From: Parabacteroides sp. TM07-1AC
GTDB lineage: Bacteria > Bacteroidota > Bacteroidia > Bacteroidales > Tannerellaceae
Direction of reading: 5' to 3'
Assembly (NCBI RefSeq): GCF_003480915.1
Contig: NZ_QUKD01000007.1
Span: forward strand, 248,001 to 312,000
DNA length: 64,000 nt
Made by a program: the position numbers and the translations under genes. How positions within the stretch are numbered: the first letter of the stretch is position 1; each line of letters begins with the position of its first letter. A model generated the notes under the pieces. That model was given only the letters and a program-made list of their open reading frames with translations, did not search any database and was not told the origin of the DNA. Shown here one piece after another: positions 20,446-28,588 of this stretch.

Positions 20446-21561
20446 ATGAAGAAAACAGTTTTTACTGCGCCAATGGCAGCATTGTTACTCCTTTCTTGTG
20501 CACAAGCGCCACAGGAGAAAGGAAAAGAGATTACTTACACGCCGCAGGCTCCTTACAATCCTCCGACGTATGTATGTTATAAAGCGCCGGCTCCGATCAA
20601 GATAGATGGAAAAATGTCCCCCGAAGAATGGGATGCCATCCCCTGGACTACGGACTTTGTCGATATCGAAGGCGACAAACGCCCCAAACCCCTCTTGCAG
20701 ACACGGGCCAAAATGGCTTACGACGACAAGGGCATGTATTTCGCAGTCCTGATGGAAGAGCCCCACGTATGGGCTACGATCACGGAACACGATGCCGTAA
20801 TCTATCAGGATAACGATTTTGAGATATTCCTCAATCCGACAAACGACACACACAATTATCTCGAATACGAGGTAAATGCTTTGGGAACGGAATGGGACCT
20901 GTATCTGAGCAAACCGTATCGCGACAATCCACAAGTACTGAATAACTGGGAATTTGCAGGTATGAAATCAGCAGTTTACGTAGATGGCACACTGAATAAT
21001 CCGAAAGACACCGACAAATCGTGGAGCGTAGAGGTCTTTATTCCCTGGTCATCGATTTATCAGGTAGCAAGAGGGAAAAAGGCTCCTACTGCTGGTGAAC
21101 ATATCCGCACAAACTTCTCCCGTGTAGAATGGACCACAGAGGTACAGGACGGCAAGTATGTAAAAGTTCCCATCAAAGGGGAAGACAAAATACGCGAATA
21201 CAACTGGGTATGGGCTCCGACCGGTGTTATCAATATCCACATGCCTGAATACTGGGGATTTGTACAGATCTCGGATAAGGTTGCCGGAACAGGTGAAACT
21301 CCATTTGTTACAGATCCGAATGATGAAGTAAAATGGCTTCTACGTAACCTGTATTACCGTCAGAACGAGTATGCAGCGACATTCGGCGAATATGCTCCAT
21401 CTGTAGCAGCTCTCAAACCCGAAGAATTATGTCCAGCTGAACAAGCAAAGCAGATCAGTCTGTTCAATACTCCTTCCATGTATGAAATCACATTACCCGG
21501 CACAGACGGTACTATTTGGCATATCAGACAGGATGGCTTGGTTTGGGCTTCTAAGAAATAA
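20446..21561 (+). CDS. Carbohydrate-binding family 9-like lipoprotein
   Basis: 371 aa. Signal peptide with lipobox (LLLLSCAQ, Cys about 18). Residues about 45-265 match the CBM9-like beta-sandwich: APIKIDGKMSPEEWDAIPW, then AYDDKGMYFAVLMEEP, DNDFEIFLNP and YLEYEVNALG. The C-terminal 90 residues include LRNLYYRQNEYAATFGEYA and look lineage-specific. Proteins of this type in Bacteroidetes are surface or periplasmic lipoproteins presumed to bind sugars; no carbohydrate-active enzyme lies next to it. It follows the serine hydrolase by 21 nt and may share its transcript. Confidence 0.85.
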   Translation: MKKTVFTAPMAALLLLSCAQAPQEKGKEITYTPQAPYNPPTYVCYKAPAPIKIDGKMSPEEWDAIPWTTDFVDIEGDKRPKPLLQTRAKMAYDDKGMYFAVLMEEPHVWATITEHDAVIYQDNDFEIFLNPTNDTHNYLEYEVNALGTEWDLYLSKPYRDNPQVLNNWEFAGMKSAVYVDGTLNNPKDTDKSWSVEVFIPWSSIYQVARGKKAPTAGEHIRTNFSRVEWTTEVQDGKYVKVPIKGEDKIREYNWVWAPTGVINIHMPEYWGFVQISDKVAGTGETPFVTDPNDEVKWLLRNLYYRQNEYAATFGEYAPSVAALKPEELCPAEQAKQISLFNTPSMYEITLPGTDGTIWHIRQDGLVWASKK

Positions 21562-21598
21562 ATAAGTAATGATTTAGAAAGATATGAACTATTTTAAT

Positions 21599-21703
21599 AA
21601 GAACCAGGAACTCGGATGACGCGGATTAGGCGGATCAAAACGGATTAAATGATCCGATCCGTTCAAATCCGCTCAATCCGCGTCATCCGAGTTCCTGGTT
21701 CTT
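21599..21703. repeat. 105-bp dispersed palindrome (29-bp perfect arms)
   Basis: A perfect 29-bp inverted repeat (21599-21627 and 21675-21703, containing CGGATGACGCGGATT) encloses a partly complementary centre with repeated CGGAT/ATCCG words. It fills most of the 176-bp spacer and is followed by TTTTATT. The arm shares GAACnCnGATGACGC with the element at 25691-25793. It may end transcription of the CBM9-like gene. Confidence 0.9.
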
Positions 21704-21737
21704 TTATTGTGACAAATAGATTCAAAATTGACAATAA

Positions 21738-22388
21738 ATGAAACAATACAAATATCTCCTTTTCGACCTCGACGGTACAATCACCGACTCTGAAACCGGA
21801 ATCACGCGTTGTGTTGAATACGCACTAAACCATTTCGGCATTCAGGTAAATAACTTACGGGAATTAACCCCTTTCATCGGCCCTCCCCTTCTTGACTCGT
21901 TCAAGGATTTTTACAACTTCACCGATGAACAAGCAATCATTGCCACCGACAAATACAGAGAAAGATATGCCGACAAAGGTATTTTGGAAAACGAATTATA
22001 TCCGGGAATCAAAGAATTACTCGCTGATGCTCAAAAAAACGGCAGAACAGTGATACTGGCCACTTCCAAACCGGAAGTCTTTGCCAAACGTATCCTCGAT
22101 CATTTCGGGTTGAGTAACTATTTTTCCTTTGTTGCCGGTAGCGGACTGGATGGTTCTCTTCATACTAAAACAGATGTTATCAATTACATCTTACAATCGA
22201 ACAATATAACCGATCTGAGTTCTGTTGTAATGATAGGCGATCGAAAACACGATATCATCGGAGCAAAAAACACAGGAATTGACTCTATCGGTGTCTTATA
22301 CGGCTTCGGTGATTATAAAGAACTATTAAAAGCCGGAGCAGACCATATCGTAGAAGATATTCCGGCACTCCGTAAATTACTGCTATAA
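21738..22388 (+). CDS. HAD family hydrolase, phosphoglycolate phosphatase-like
   Basis: 216 aa HAD-superfamily phosphatase with an alpha-helical cap between motifs I and II. Motif I FDLDGTITDSE (about residues 9-19), motif II ATSKPE, Lys region near KTDV and motif IV GDRKHDIIGA (about 168-177). The sequence resembles Gph/PpaX-type enzymes; the exact phosphomonoester is unknown. Its last codons form one arm of a shared terminator palindrome. Confidence 0.88.
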   Translation: MKQYKYLLFDLDGTITDSETGITRCVEYALNHFGIQVNNLRELTPFIGPPLLDSFKDFYNFTDEQAIIATDKYRERYADKGILENELYPGIKELLADAQKNGRTVILATSKPEVFAKRILDHFGLSNYFSFVAGSGLDGSLHTKTDVINYILQSNNITDLSSVVMIGDRKHDIIGAKNTGIDSIGVLYGFGDYKELLKAGADHIVEDIPALRKLLL

Positions 22389-22401
22389 GAGTAATTTACG
22401 G
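22370..22401. terminator. Convergent terminator palindrome overlapping both stop codons
   Basis: CCGTAAATTACT and AGTAATTTACGG form a perfect 12-bp stem with an 8-nt loop. The loop holds the stop of the HAD gene (22386-22388) and the right arm holds the stop of the opposing gene (22396-22398). A T-rich run follows on the plus strand (GATTTGTTTTTATC, about 22410-22423). Confidence 0.75.
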
Positions 22402-22695
22402 AATATATCGATTTGTTTTTATCAAAAGTAAAAAACATCCCCCTAGAAGAAGGATACCGATAAAAGGTCCTTTTATTTCCTGAAGCCCGAAAAGTTCCAA
22501 TAAAACCGATCCTATTATGAGGCTTACTCCCATACCAACCAGCCAGCTACGGATTAAATGGCTTAAGCCTTTTATATCCACCTTCTCTTTCTTTTCCTTG
22601 GGCAATATATTATAACCACTTATCAACATAGGAAATGGCACCGCCAAAAGTCCAATGATGATTAGAGTTATCCCCACCCCAAAATCAAATAACAT
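22396..22695 (-). CDS. Small membrane protein of unknown function (DUF3784-like)
   Basis: 99 aa from the ATG at 22695; a GTG at 22701 is possible, but an AGGAG sequence 9 nt upstream of the ATG favours 22695. Three hydrophobic helices are visible (about 5-28, 52-72, 75-93). After the first comes SGYNILPKEKKEKVDIKGL, resembling the GYN motif of DUF3784 proteins. Last gene of an apparent three-gene operon with a YIP1-like protein and a zinc-ribbon protein. The function is unknown. Confidence 0.75.
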   Translation of the reverse strand: MLFDFGVGITLIIIGLLAVPFPMLISGYNILPKEKKEKVDIKGLSHLIRSWLVGMGVSLIIGSVLLELFGLQEIKGPFIGILLLGGCFLLLIKTNRYIP

Positions 22696-22724
22696 TTGCA
22701 CTCCTCAGTAACTTTGATTATATA

Positions 22725-23312
22725 TTAATAACACAAACCAATCAAATAACGGCAAAGAATATCCCCACCAAACACAGCCACACAATAGAGAATACCCAAC
22801 GAATACCCTTTCAGATTACAGGAGACCTTCAACGCTTTAAACATCCAGACTAATACCCAGACCAGAAATATCACACCGATCAATGAAAGCCATATTCCTA
22901 CCAGAAAACCTGGTTGCGCCAACAATTCTGTCGGCGGCACATTCATATCTACTTTTGCCAGATTTTGCATCGGAGGCAACATATTGAACAAATTCATAAA
23001 AATGAAAGGAATCTGAGCAAAAGCGACTGTCCCCAACACATCGATCATTCTGATCCGGGAACGCGACAAGATCAATCCGCCCAAATAAAACAGAGTAGCC
23101 GGTACAATCCAAACCACCAAATGTTCAACAGCATAACACCACCAGGCTGGATTCGGGGCCGGCCCAAAGTGCAATAAACCATGATAATGCCATCCGGAAA
23201 GATAACTGATAACAGTGGAAACAACCATTCCTAAAAGCCCCCACCCTAACGCCTGAAAACCGGCAATCCATTCAAACGGATTAACAAGAAAATTCAACCA
23301 TTGTTTCTTCAT
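22725..23312 (-). CDS. YIP1 family membrane protein
   Basis: 195 aa with about five transmembrane helices (for example LLGMVVSTVISYL, VWIVPATLFYLGGLIL, FLVGIWLSLIGVIFLVWVLV). A YIP1-like domain is suggested by the pattern of helices, the RIRMIDVLGTVAFAQIPFIFM segment and the C-terminal SLGILYCVAVFGGDIL. No enzymatic motif is seen. It starts 2 nt after the DUF2089 gene. Confidence 0.78.
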   Translation of the reverse strand: MKKQWLNFLVNPFEWIAGFQALGWGLLGMVVSTVISYLSGWHYHGLLHFGPAPNPAWWCYAVEHLVVWIVPATLFYLGGLILSRSRIRMIDVLGTVAFAQIPFIFMNLFNMLPPMQNLAKVDMNVPPTELLAQPGFLVGIWLSLIGVIFLVWVLVWMFKALKVSCNLKGYSLGILYCVAVFGGDILCRYLIGLCY

Positions 23313-23314
23313 AA

Positions 23315-23602
23315 CTATTCAATCTTATTTAATTTATCAATCAGATCATCCAGGATATTCCTGACAGTCGGATAACTCACCCCCATATTTTTCGCCATAT
23401 CTTTCAAACTGCCGCTCGACTTGATAAAATCAACGATAAACAGTTGCTCCTTCTCGGTCAATCTTGCCAAAGGAGGCAGCTCAAAGTTTCCACAGACCTC
23501 TGTATCACATTGTTCACAAAACAACCGTCCCACTCTCAGAGGAGAATCACAGGCCGGACATTGCAAGGGTAATCGTTTCTTTTTCTCATCCATTTTATTC
23601 AA
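23315..23602 (-). CDS. DUF2089 zinc-ribbon/HTH protein
   Basis: 95 aa (the second ATG, two codons in, is also possible). N-terminal zinc ribbon CPACDSPLRVGRLFCEQC (about residues 15-32), then LTEKEQLFIVDFIKSSGSLK and a helix-turn-helix MAKNMGVSYPTVRNILDDLI (about 67-86). DUF2089 proteins of this shape are probable DNA-binding regulators. As first gene of the operon it probably regulates the two membrane proteins behind it. Confidence 0.88.
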   Translation of the reverse strand: MNKMDEKKKRLPLQCPACDSPLRVGRLFCEQCDTEVCGNFELPPLARLTEKEQLFIVDFIKSSGSLKDMAKNMGVSYPTVRNILDDLIDKLNKIE

Positions 23603-23815
23603 TCTTTACGCAACAAAGATAATAACATATTCAATATTATCAATTATAACATAAATATTATTCATATATAAATAAATATTATTACACAACACTATTCTAT
23701 TACATGTAATCTCCGGTTCGAATAAATGCTTCTCTTATTTAGATTGATTAATCTACTTTATCACCTTTTCTATGAAAATATCTTCCCGATAGGAGAAATG
23801 TTGGGTTATTCATCT

Positions 23816-23823
23816 TATTTTTG
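23816..23823 (+). promoter_or_regulatory. -7 element of the Crp-type regulator
   Basis: TATTTTTG matches TAnnTTTG. It overlaps an in-frame TTG at 23821, ruling out that codon as the translation start. Confidence 0.6.
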
Positions 23824-23853
23824 CAAAGGATGGAAAACAATCAAGAATCTCTT

Positions 23854-24417
23854 ATGGTAAATATTATAGACAAGATAAACTCTTCATACCCAATTTCCGA
23901 TACAACGATACAAACATTAAAAGAACATGTTACTTTATGCCATTTCCCTAAAAAGTATCAGTTGATAAAGGAAAATATGTTTTGCAAATCGGCCTACTTC
24001 ATCGAGAAAGGCATGACTCGTTCCTTTTGGCTGGTGAACGGAGAGGAAATAACGACCTCCTTTGCCCATGAAGGAAGCATTGTCTTTAGTATGGACGAAC
24101 TATATTATAATAAGGTAAGTGAAGAGTTTGTAGAAACACTCGAAGATGTAGTAGCCTATCAAATATCATTGACCGATTTACTTCAGCTTTTTCAAACCAA
24201 TATTGAATTGGCGAATTGGGGAAGAGTTATTCATCAAAACGAATACAGACGCTTGCACCGTTCACATAAAGAACGTCTTACGTTATCAGCAAAAGAAAGA
24301 TTCGAAGAATTCAAACGACAATTCCCAGAAGTTTATCAACGAGTACAACTGGGATATGTCGCATCCTATCTGGGAATTACCCCCTCTACACTCAGCCGCC
24401 TCAGAGCACAGAAATAA
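23854..24417 (+). CDS. Crp/Fnr-type transcriptional regulator
   Basis: 187 aa from the ATG at 23854. An ATG at 23830 is in frame but lies at or next to the predicted transcript start, so 23854 is preferred; a leaderless start at 23830 remains possible. N-terminal cyclic-nucleotide-binding fold (YFIEKGMTRSFWLVNGEEI, SIVFSMDELYY), C-terminal winged helix with VASYLGITPSTLSRLR. No Fnr-type cysteine cluster. It resembles the short Bacteroidetes regulators that often act on an adjacent gene; the acyltransferase gene follows. Confidence 0.88.
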   Translation: MVNIIDKINSSYPISDTTIQTLKEHVTLCHFPKKYQLIKENMFCKSAYFIEKGMTRSFWLVNGEEITTSFAHEGSIVFSMDELYYNKVSEEFVETLEDVVAYQISLTDLLQLFQTNIELANWGRVIHQNEYRRLHRSHKERLTLSAKERFEEFKRQFPEVYQRVQLGYVASYLGITPSTLSRLRAQK

Positions 24418-24470
24418 TCATTATCCGGTAAAATTTGATATAGGACAAATTTTAGGACGCATAAGTTTTA

Positions 24471-24478
24471 TAATTTTG
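24471..24478 (+). promoter_or_regulatory. -7 element of the acyltransferase gene
   Basis: TAATTTTG matches TAnnTTTG, 49 nt upstream of the ATG at 24528. Confidence 0.5.
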
Positions 24479-24527
24479 GAGCTTCATTAGTTACACGTAG
24501 TAATAATCTAAATAATAAACTCTTATC

Positions 24528-25685
24528 ATGCAAAACATTTCTTCCGCTGCGTTTACAGACAGTAAACCTCATTACGATCTTCTCGACGGATTAAGAGGAG
24601 TAGCAGCACTTTTAGTCGTATGGTATCACGTCTTCGAAGGCTACGCTTTCGCCGGAGGCACTACCATCGACACTATCAATCATGGTTATCTGGCAGTGGA
24701 TTTCTTCTTTATCCTGTCCGGTTTCGTTATCGGCTATGCCTATGACGACCGCTGGTCGAAGACGCTGACTATGAAAGATTTCTTTAAACGCCGTTTGATC
24801 CGTCTCCACCCGATGGTTATCATGGGAGCGGTTCTGGGAGTTATCTCTTTCCTGATTCAAGGCAGTGTAAAATGGGACGGGACACACGTCTCTATCTCCC
24901 TGGTCATGCTATCCCTACTTTGTTCATTGTTCTTCATTCCCGCGATACCGGGAGCCAATTATGAGGTCAGAGGAAACGGTGAAATGTTCCCACTGAACGG
25001 TCCCAGCTGGTCGTTGTTCTTCGAGTATATCGGCAATATTCTTTACGCTCTGTTCATTCGCCGTTTGTCAACCAAAGCATTGACTGTTGTCGTCTTTTTG
25101 ATGGGCGCGGCACTGGCAGCATTCGCCACCCTCGACGTATCCGGCTACGGTAACATCGGAGTCGGCTGGACATTGGACGGCGTGAATTTTGTAGGCGGAT
25201 TATTACGCATGCTCTTCCCCTTTTCTATGGGTATGCTTTTATCCCGTAACTTCAAACCCATCAAAGTGAGAGGCGCATTCTGGATCTGTTCGATCATATT
25301 ACTGGGATTATTCTCTGTACCCTTCGTGGAAGGGACAGACCCGATTTCCATGAACGGACTTTATGAATCCGTTTGTATCATCCTGATTTTCCCTATTCTT
25401 ATCTGGATAGGTGCATCGGGAACCACTACCGATACGAAGTCGACAAAGATATGTAAATTCCTGGGAGACATCTCCTTCCCACTCTATATCATACATTATC
25501 CTGTGATGTATCTGTTCTATGCCTGGTTGATCGACAAGGAACTTTACACGCTTGCCGAGACCTGGCAGGTAGTTTTGTGTGTTTGTGCATTGAATATAGT
25601 TTTGGCTTACCTATGCCTGAAACTATATGACGAACCGGTAAGAAAATGGTTAAGTAAGAAGTTCCTGGCCAGAAAACAGGCATAA
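24528..25685 (+). CDS. Acyltransferase 3 family integral membrane protein
   Basis: 385 aa with about ten transmembrane helices. The family signature is seen: LDGLRGVAALLVVWYHVFEGY with the conserved His (about residues 21-41), FFFILSGFVIGYAYDDRW, and a basic loop KRRLIRLHPM. These enzymes acetylate or otherwise acylate extracytoplasmic sugars, peptidoglycan or antibiotics; the acceptor is not predicted. Its own promoter and the preceding Crp-type regulator suggest regulated expression. Confidence 0.92.
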   Translation: MQNISSAAFTDSKPHYDLLDGLRGVAALLVVWYHVFEGYAFAGGTTIDTINHGYLAVDFFFILSGFVIGYAYDDRWSKTLTMKDFFKRRLIRLHPMVIMGAVLGVISFLIQGSVKWDGTHVSISLVMLSLLCSLFFIPAIPGANYEVRGNGEMFPLNGPSWSLFFEYIGNILYALFIRRLSTKALTVVVFLMGAALAAFATLDVSGYGNIGVGWTLDGVNFVGGLLRMLFPFSMGMLLSRNFKPIKVRGAFWICSIILLGLFSVPFVEGTDPISMNGLYESVCIILIFPILIWIGASGTTTDTKSTKICKFLGDISFPLYIIHYPVMYLFYAWLIDKELYTLAETWQVVLCVCALNIVLAYLCLKLYDEPVRKWLSKKFLARKQA

Positions 25686-25690
25686 AAGGA

Positions 25691-25793
25691 ATTACCGAAC
25701 GCAGATGACGCAAAAAACGCAGAGTCTCGCAGACTTTTATTATTAAATTATCTGCGATATTCGGCGCTTTCTGCGTCATCTGCGTTCGGTAAT
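25691..25793. repeat. 103-bp dispersed palindrome (22-bp perfect arms)
   Basis: Perfect 22-bp inverted repeat (25691-25712 and 25772-25793, ATTACCGAACGCAGATGACG plus CA) around an imperfectly paired centre with CGCAGA/TCTGCG words. It occupies the acyltransferase-aminopeptidase spacer and shares the core GAACnCnGATGACGC with the palindrome at 21599-21703. Confidence 0.9.
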
Positions 25794-25839
25794 ACAAACA
25801 TTTAATACATCTCCTTTCGTTTTTTCCGGCTATTTATCG

Positions 25840-25847
25840 TAAGTTTG
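25840..25847 (+). promoter_or_regulatory. -7 element of the C1 aminopeptidase gene
   Basis: TAAGTTTG matches TAnnTTTG and lies 33 nt upstream of the ATG. Confidence 0.55.
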
Positions 25848-25880
25848 TGAACCAATATAAACTTACAAACTAAATATATC

Positions 25881-27281
25881 ATGAAACAAAACAACCTATG
25901 GATAACTGCCCTCGCATTGGGTATTACGTTATCCGCCTTCGGACAGCAGGCCGACAAAGGAATCTCTCCGGAAATGCTGCAACAGATCAAACAATCGTAC
26001 AAAGGAACTCCTACCGACAAGGCTATCCATAACGCCATCAGTAACAACGACATCAATAAGCTGGCAGTAAATGCCGACAGCAAAAACAATTTCGATACTT
26101 ACTTCTCTAATAAAGTAAACAGTAAAGGTATTACCAATCAAAAGTCTTCCGGCCGTTGCTGGTTGTTTACCGGTTTGAACGTATTCCGGGCACAGGCGAT
26201 CGCGAAATATAATATGGGAGATTTCCAATTCTCACAGAATTATTCCTTCTTCTGGGACCAGTTGGAAAAAGCCAATCTGTTCCTGCAAGGGATCATCGAC
26301 ACACGCGAGAAACCGATGGATGACAAAATGGTGGAATGGTTATTCAAAAATCCGCTTAGCGACGGAGGACAATTCACCGGCATATCCGATATCCTGGGTA
26401 AATATGGCGTAGTTCCCGCTGACGTAATGGTGGAAACCCATAGTAGTGAAAGTACGGGAAGAATGGCCAACCTGATCGGTCTTAAGTTAAAAGAGTTCGG
26501 CCTGCAATTGCGCGATCAGTCTGCCAAAGGAGCCAAAGTGGCTGCATTGGAAAAAGACAAAACAGAAATGTTGGGAACCATTTACCGGATGCTGGTCCTC
26601 AACCTGGGTGAACCGCCTACGAAATTTACCTGGACTCGCAAAGATGCACAAGGCAACCCGGTTGAAACAAAAGAATATACTCCTAAATCATTCTTCGACG
26701 AATATATCGGCAAAGACCTGACAAACAATTATGTTATGCTGATGAACGATCCGAGTCGTGAATATTATAAGTTATATGAGATCGATTTCGACCGTCACCG
26801 TTATGACGGAAAGAACTGGACTTACGTAAACCTGCCGATCGAAGAGATCAAAGAGATGGCTATCGCCTCTATCAAAGACAGTACAATGATGTATTTCTCT
26901 TGCGACGTAGGTAAATTCTTCGATCGTGAACGGGGTCTGTTGGATGTGAACTATTACGACTACGGTTCACTGATGGGAACTACTTTCGGTATGGATAAGA
27001 AACAGCGTATCCAAACATTCGCCAGCGGTTCGTCACATGCCATGACCTTGATGGCTGTCGATCTCGATGCAAACGGTACACCTAGAAAATGGATGGTAGA
27101 AAACAGCTGGGGACCGGGAGCCAACAGTGGCCACCTGATCATGACCGACGAATGGTTCAACGAATATATGTTCCGTCTGGTAGTCGAAAAGAAATATATC
27201 ACCGACAAAGTGAAAGACGTTCTCAAACAAACACCGACCCGCCTTCCGGCCTGGGATCCGATGTTTACAGACGAAAATTAA
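25881..27281 (+). CDS. pepC: Secreted C1 family aminopeptidase (PepC/bleomycin hydrolase-like)
   Basis: 466 aa cysteine peptidase of the C1B group. A signal peptide (about 1-21, ending SAFGQQ) distinguishes it from cytoplasmic PepC. Catalytic Cys93 is in NQKSSGRCWLF, the His in GSSHAMTLMAV (about residue 385) and the Asn in VENSWGPG (about 408). Family members are homohexameric aminopeptidases; here the location is probably periplasmic. It is a single gene with its own promoter and a strong terminator. Confidence 0.93.
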   Translation: MKQNNLWITALALGITLSAFGQQADKGISPEMLQQIKQSYKGTPTDKAIHNAISNNDINKLAVNADSKNNFDTYFSNKVNSKGITNQKSSGRCWLFTGLNVFRAQAIAKYNMGDFQFSQNYSFFWDQLEKANLFLQGIIDTREKPMDDKMVEWLFKNPLSDGGQFTGISDILGKYGVVPADVMVETHSSESTGRMANLIGLKLKEFGLQLRDQSAKGAKVAALEKDKTEMLGTIYRMLVLNLGEPPTKFTWTRKDAQGNPVETKEYTPKSFFDEYIGKDLTNNYVMLMNDPSREYYKLYEIDFDRHRYDGKNWTYVNLPIEEIKEMAIASIKDSTMMYFSCDVGKFFDRERGLLDVNYYDYGSLMGTTFGMDKKQRIQTFASGSSHAMTLMAVDLDANGTPRKWMVENSWGPGANSGHLIMTDEWFNEYMFRLVVEKKYITDKVKDVLKQTPTRLPAWDPMFTDEN

Positions 27282-27300
27282 TAGTTGTATTGGAAAACTA

Positions 27301-27341
27301 AAAAACAAACCCGGCAGGCCAATCTGCCGGGTTTGTTTTTT
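27301..27341. terminator. Bidirectional terminator
   Basis: AAAAACAAACCCGGCAG and CTGCCGGGTTTGTTTTT form a perfect 17-bp stem including the A/T tails, with a 6-nt loop. It serves both convergent genes. Confidence 0.95.
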
Positions 27342-27351
27342 ATGTCTCTAA

Positions 27352-28545
27352 TTACTTCTTTTTATTGTATTTACTTCCGATCCAAGTTCCTTGTTTCCAC
27401 AAATACTCCAAGGGCCCTTGTTTATGGCGTGACAACCAATAACGGCTGAATAGCCATTGAGCGGAGAAAATAAACAATCCGATAAGCAAAGTCGCTGTAG
27501 CCCCGGTAACACGATACAATCCCAAGCCAAATCCATAATAAATACATACTCCTATAATAGACTGAGAAATATAGTTTGTCAGGCTCATACGCCCATAAGG
27601 TATAATAAACTTTTGCCAGTTACACCCATTCTCCTTTTTAAACCAAATCAGCACAAAGATCGAAACCAAAATTAGCATAAAAGCAAAATTGCTAAGAGAT
27701 TGTGTTATTATCTTATATGGAAGCAATACGGATGGATTGCCTATATGTTCGGGGACAAAAACCCGAAGCAGATAAAGTGGAATGAATGCCAATACACCTA
27801 TACCCAAGATACGTTTCCAGAAACCAATTGTACGATCACTCCTTATGAAAGATCCATTACGTCCTAATAACATTCCAAACATAAACAAGGCCGATGTCTG
27901 AAACAACCGTCCATTTTCTACTTGCCAGAAATTACTATATAATTGTCCATCCCATATATTACTATGCAAGACCTCCCAAAAAGAACCATTCATAGTTACC
28001 CCTCCTACCCGTTCTGAATAGATCATGAATCTATTTCCGATAGCGACATAATCCGGGTCAAATAACGCATACAACATTCTGCCCCATTCAAAAGGCTGAA
28101 GCAGCAGACAGACGGCGATCCAAAAAACAATTTTATCTTTCAGTTTACATACCGGAATAAGGACAAAACCAGCAACGGCATAGAGTACCAGGATATCACC
28201 ATTATAAAATAAGGCATGAAGCTGGGCAAACAAGAACAACAGAACTAACCGCCAGGCAAAACGTCCCCGAAAATCGATCCCTTTTTGTTCCGCATGATGA
28301 AACTGAATATAGAAACTGAAACCAAAAAGCAAGGAGAAAGTAGCATAAGCCTTTCCACTGAACAGAAAGAAAAAGCTATCCCACATCCATTTGTCCAGAA
28401 CCTGCAACCAAGCCGGCTGAAATTCCGGAATGAAATAAATATTATAATGTTCAAGATTATGCAACAACACAATCGCCAACAAAGCAAAACCGCGAAGCGC
28501 ATCTACTACACTCAAGCGTTCGGATTTTTGAATAGTATGTATCAT
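27352..28545 (-). CDS. DUF418 family membrane protein
   Basis: 397 aa with about nine or ten transmembrane helices. The N-terminal RLSVVDALRGFALLAIVLLH and the C-terminal GRMSLTNYISQSIIGVCIYY segments are hallmarks of DUF418 proteins, which are distantly related to acyltransferase/heparan-alpha-glucosaminide acetyltransferase-like families. Function unknown. It is 43 nt downstream of the divergently independent GH92 region on the same strand and could be read through from it. Confidence 0.88.
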   Translation of the reverse strand: MIHTIQKSERLSVVDALRGFALLAIVLLHNLEHYNIYFIPEFQPAWLQVLDKWMWDSFFFLFSGKAYATFSLLFGFSFYIQFHHAEQKGIDFRGRFAWRLVLLFLFAQLHALFYNGDILVLYAVAGFVLIPVCKLKDKIVFWIAVCLLLQPFEWGRMLYALFDPDYVAIGNRFMIYSERVGGVTMNGSFWEVLHSNIWDGQLYSNFWQVENGRLFQTSALFMFGMLLGRNGSFIRSDRTIGFWKRILGIGVLAFIPLYLLRVFVPEHIGNPSVLLPYKIITQSLSNFAFMLILVSIFVLIWFKKENGCNWQKFIIPYGRMSLTNYISQSIIGVCIYYGFGLGLYRVTGATATLLIGLFIFSAQWLFSRYWLSRHKQGPLEYLWKQGTWIGSKYNKKK

Positions 28546-28588
28546 TTCTTATTATGTATCAGATATTCAATATATATAAGTCTTTGTC

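Noticed and set aside
23821..23823. TTG start codon for the Crp-type regulator
   Set aside because: The codon is part of the -7 promoter element, upstream of the predicted transcript start.
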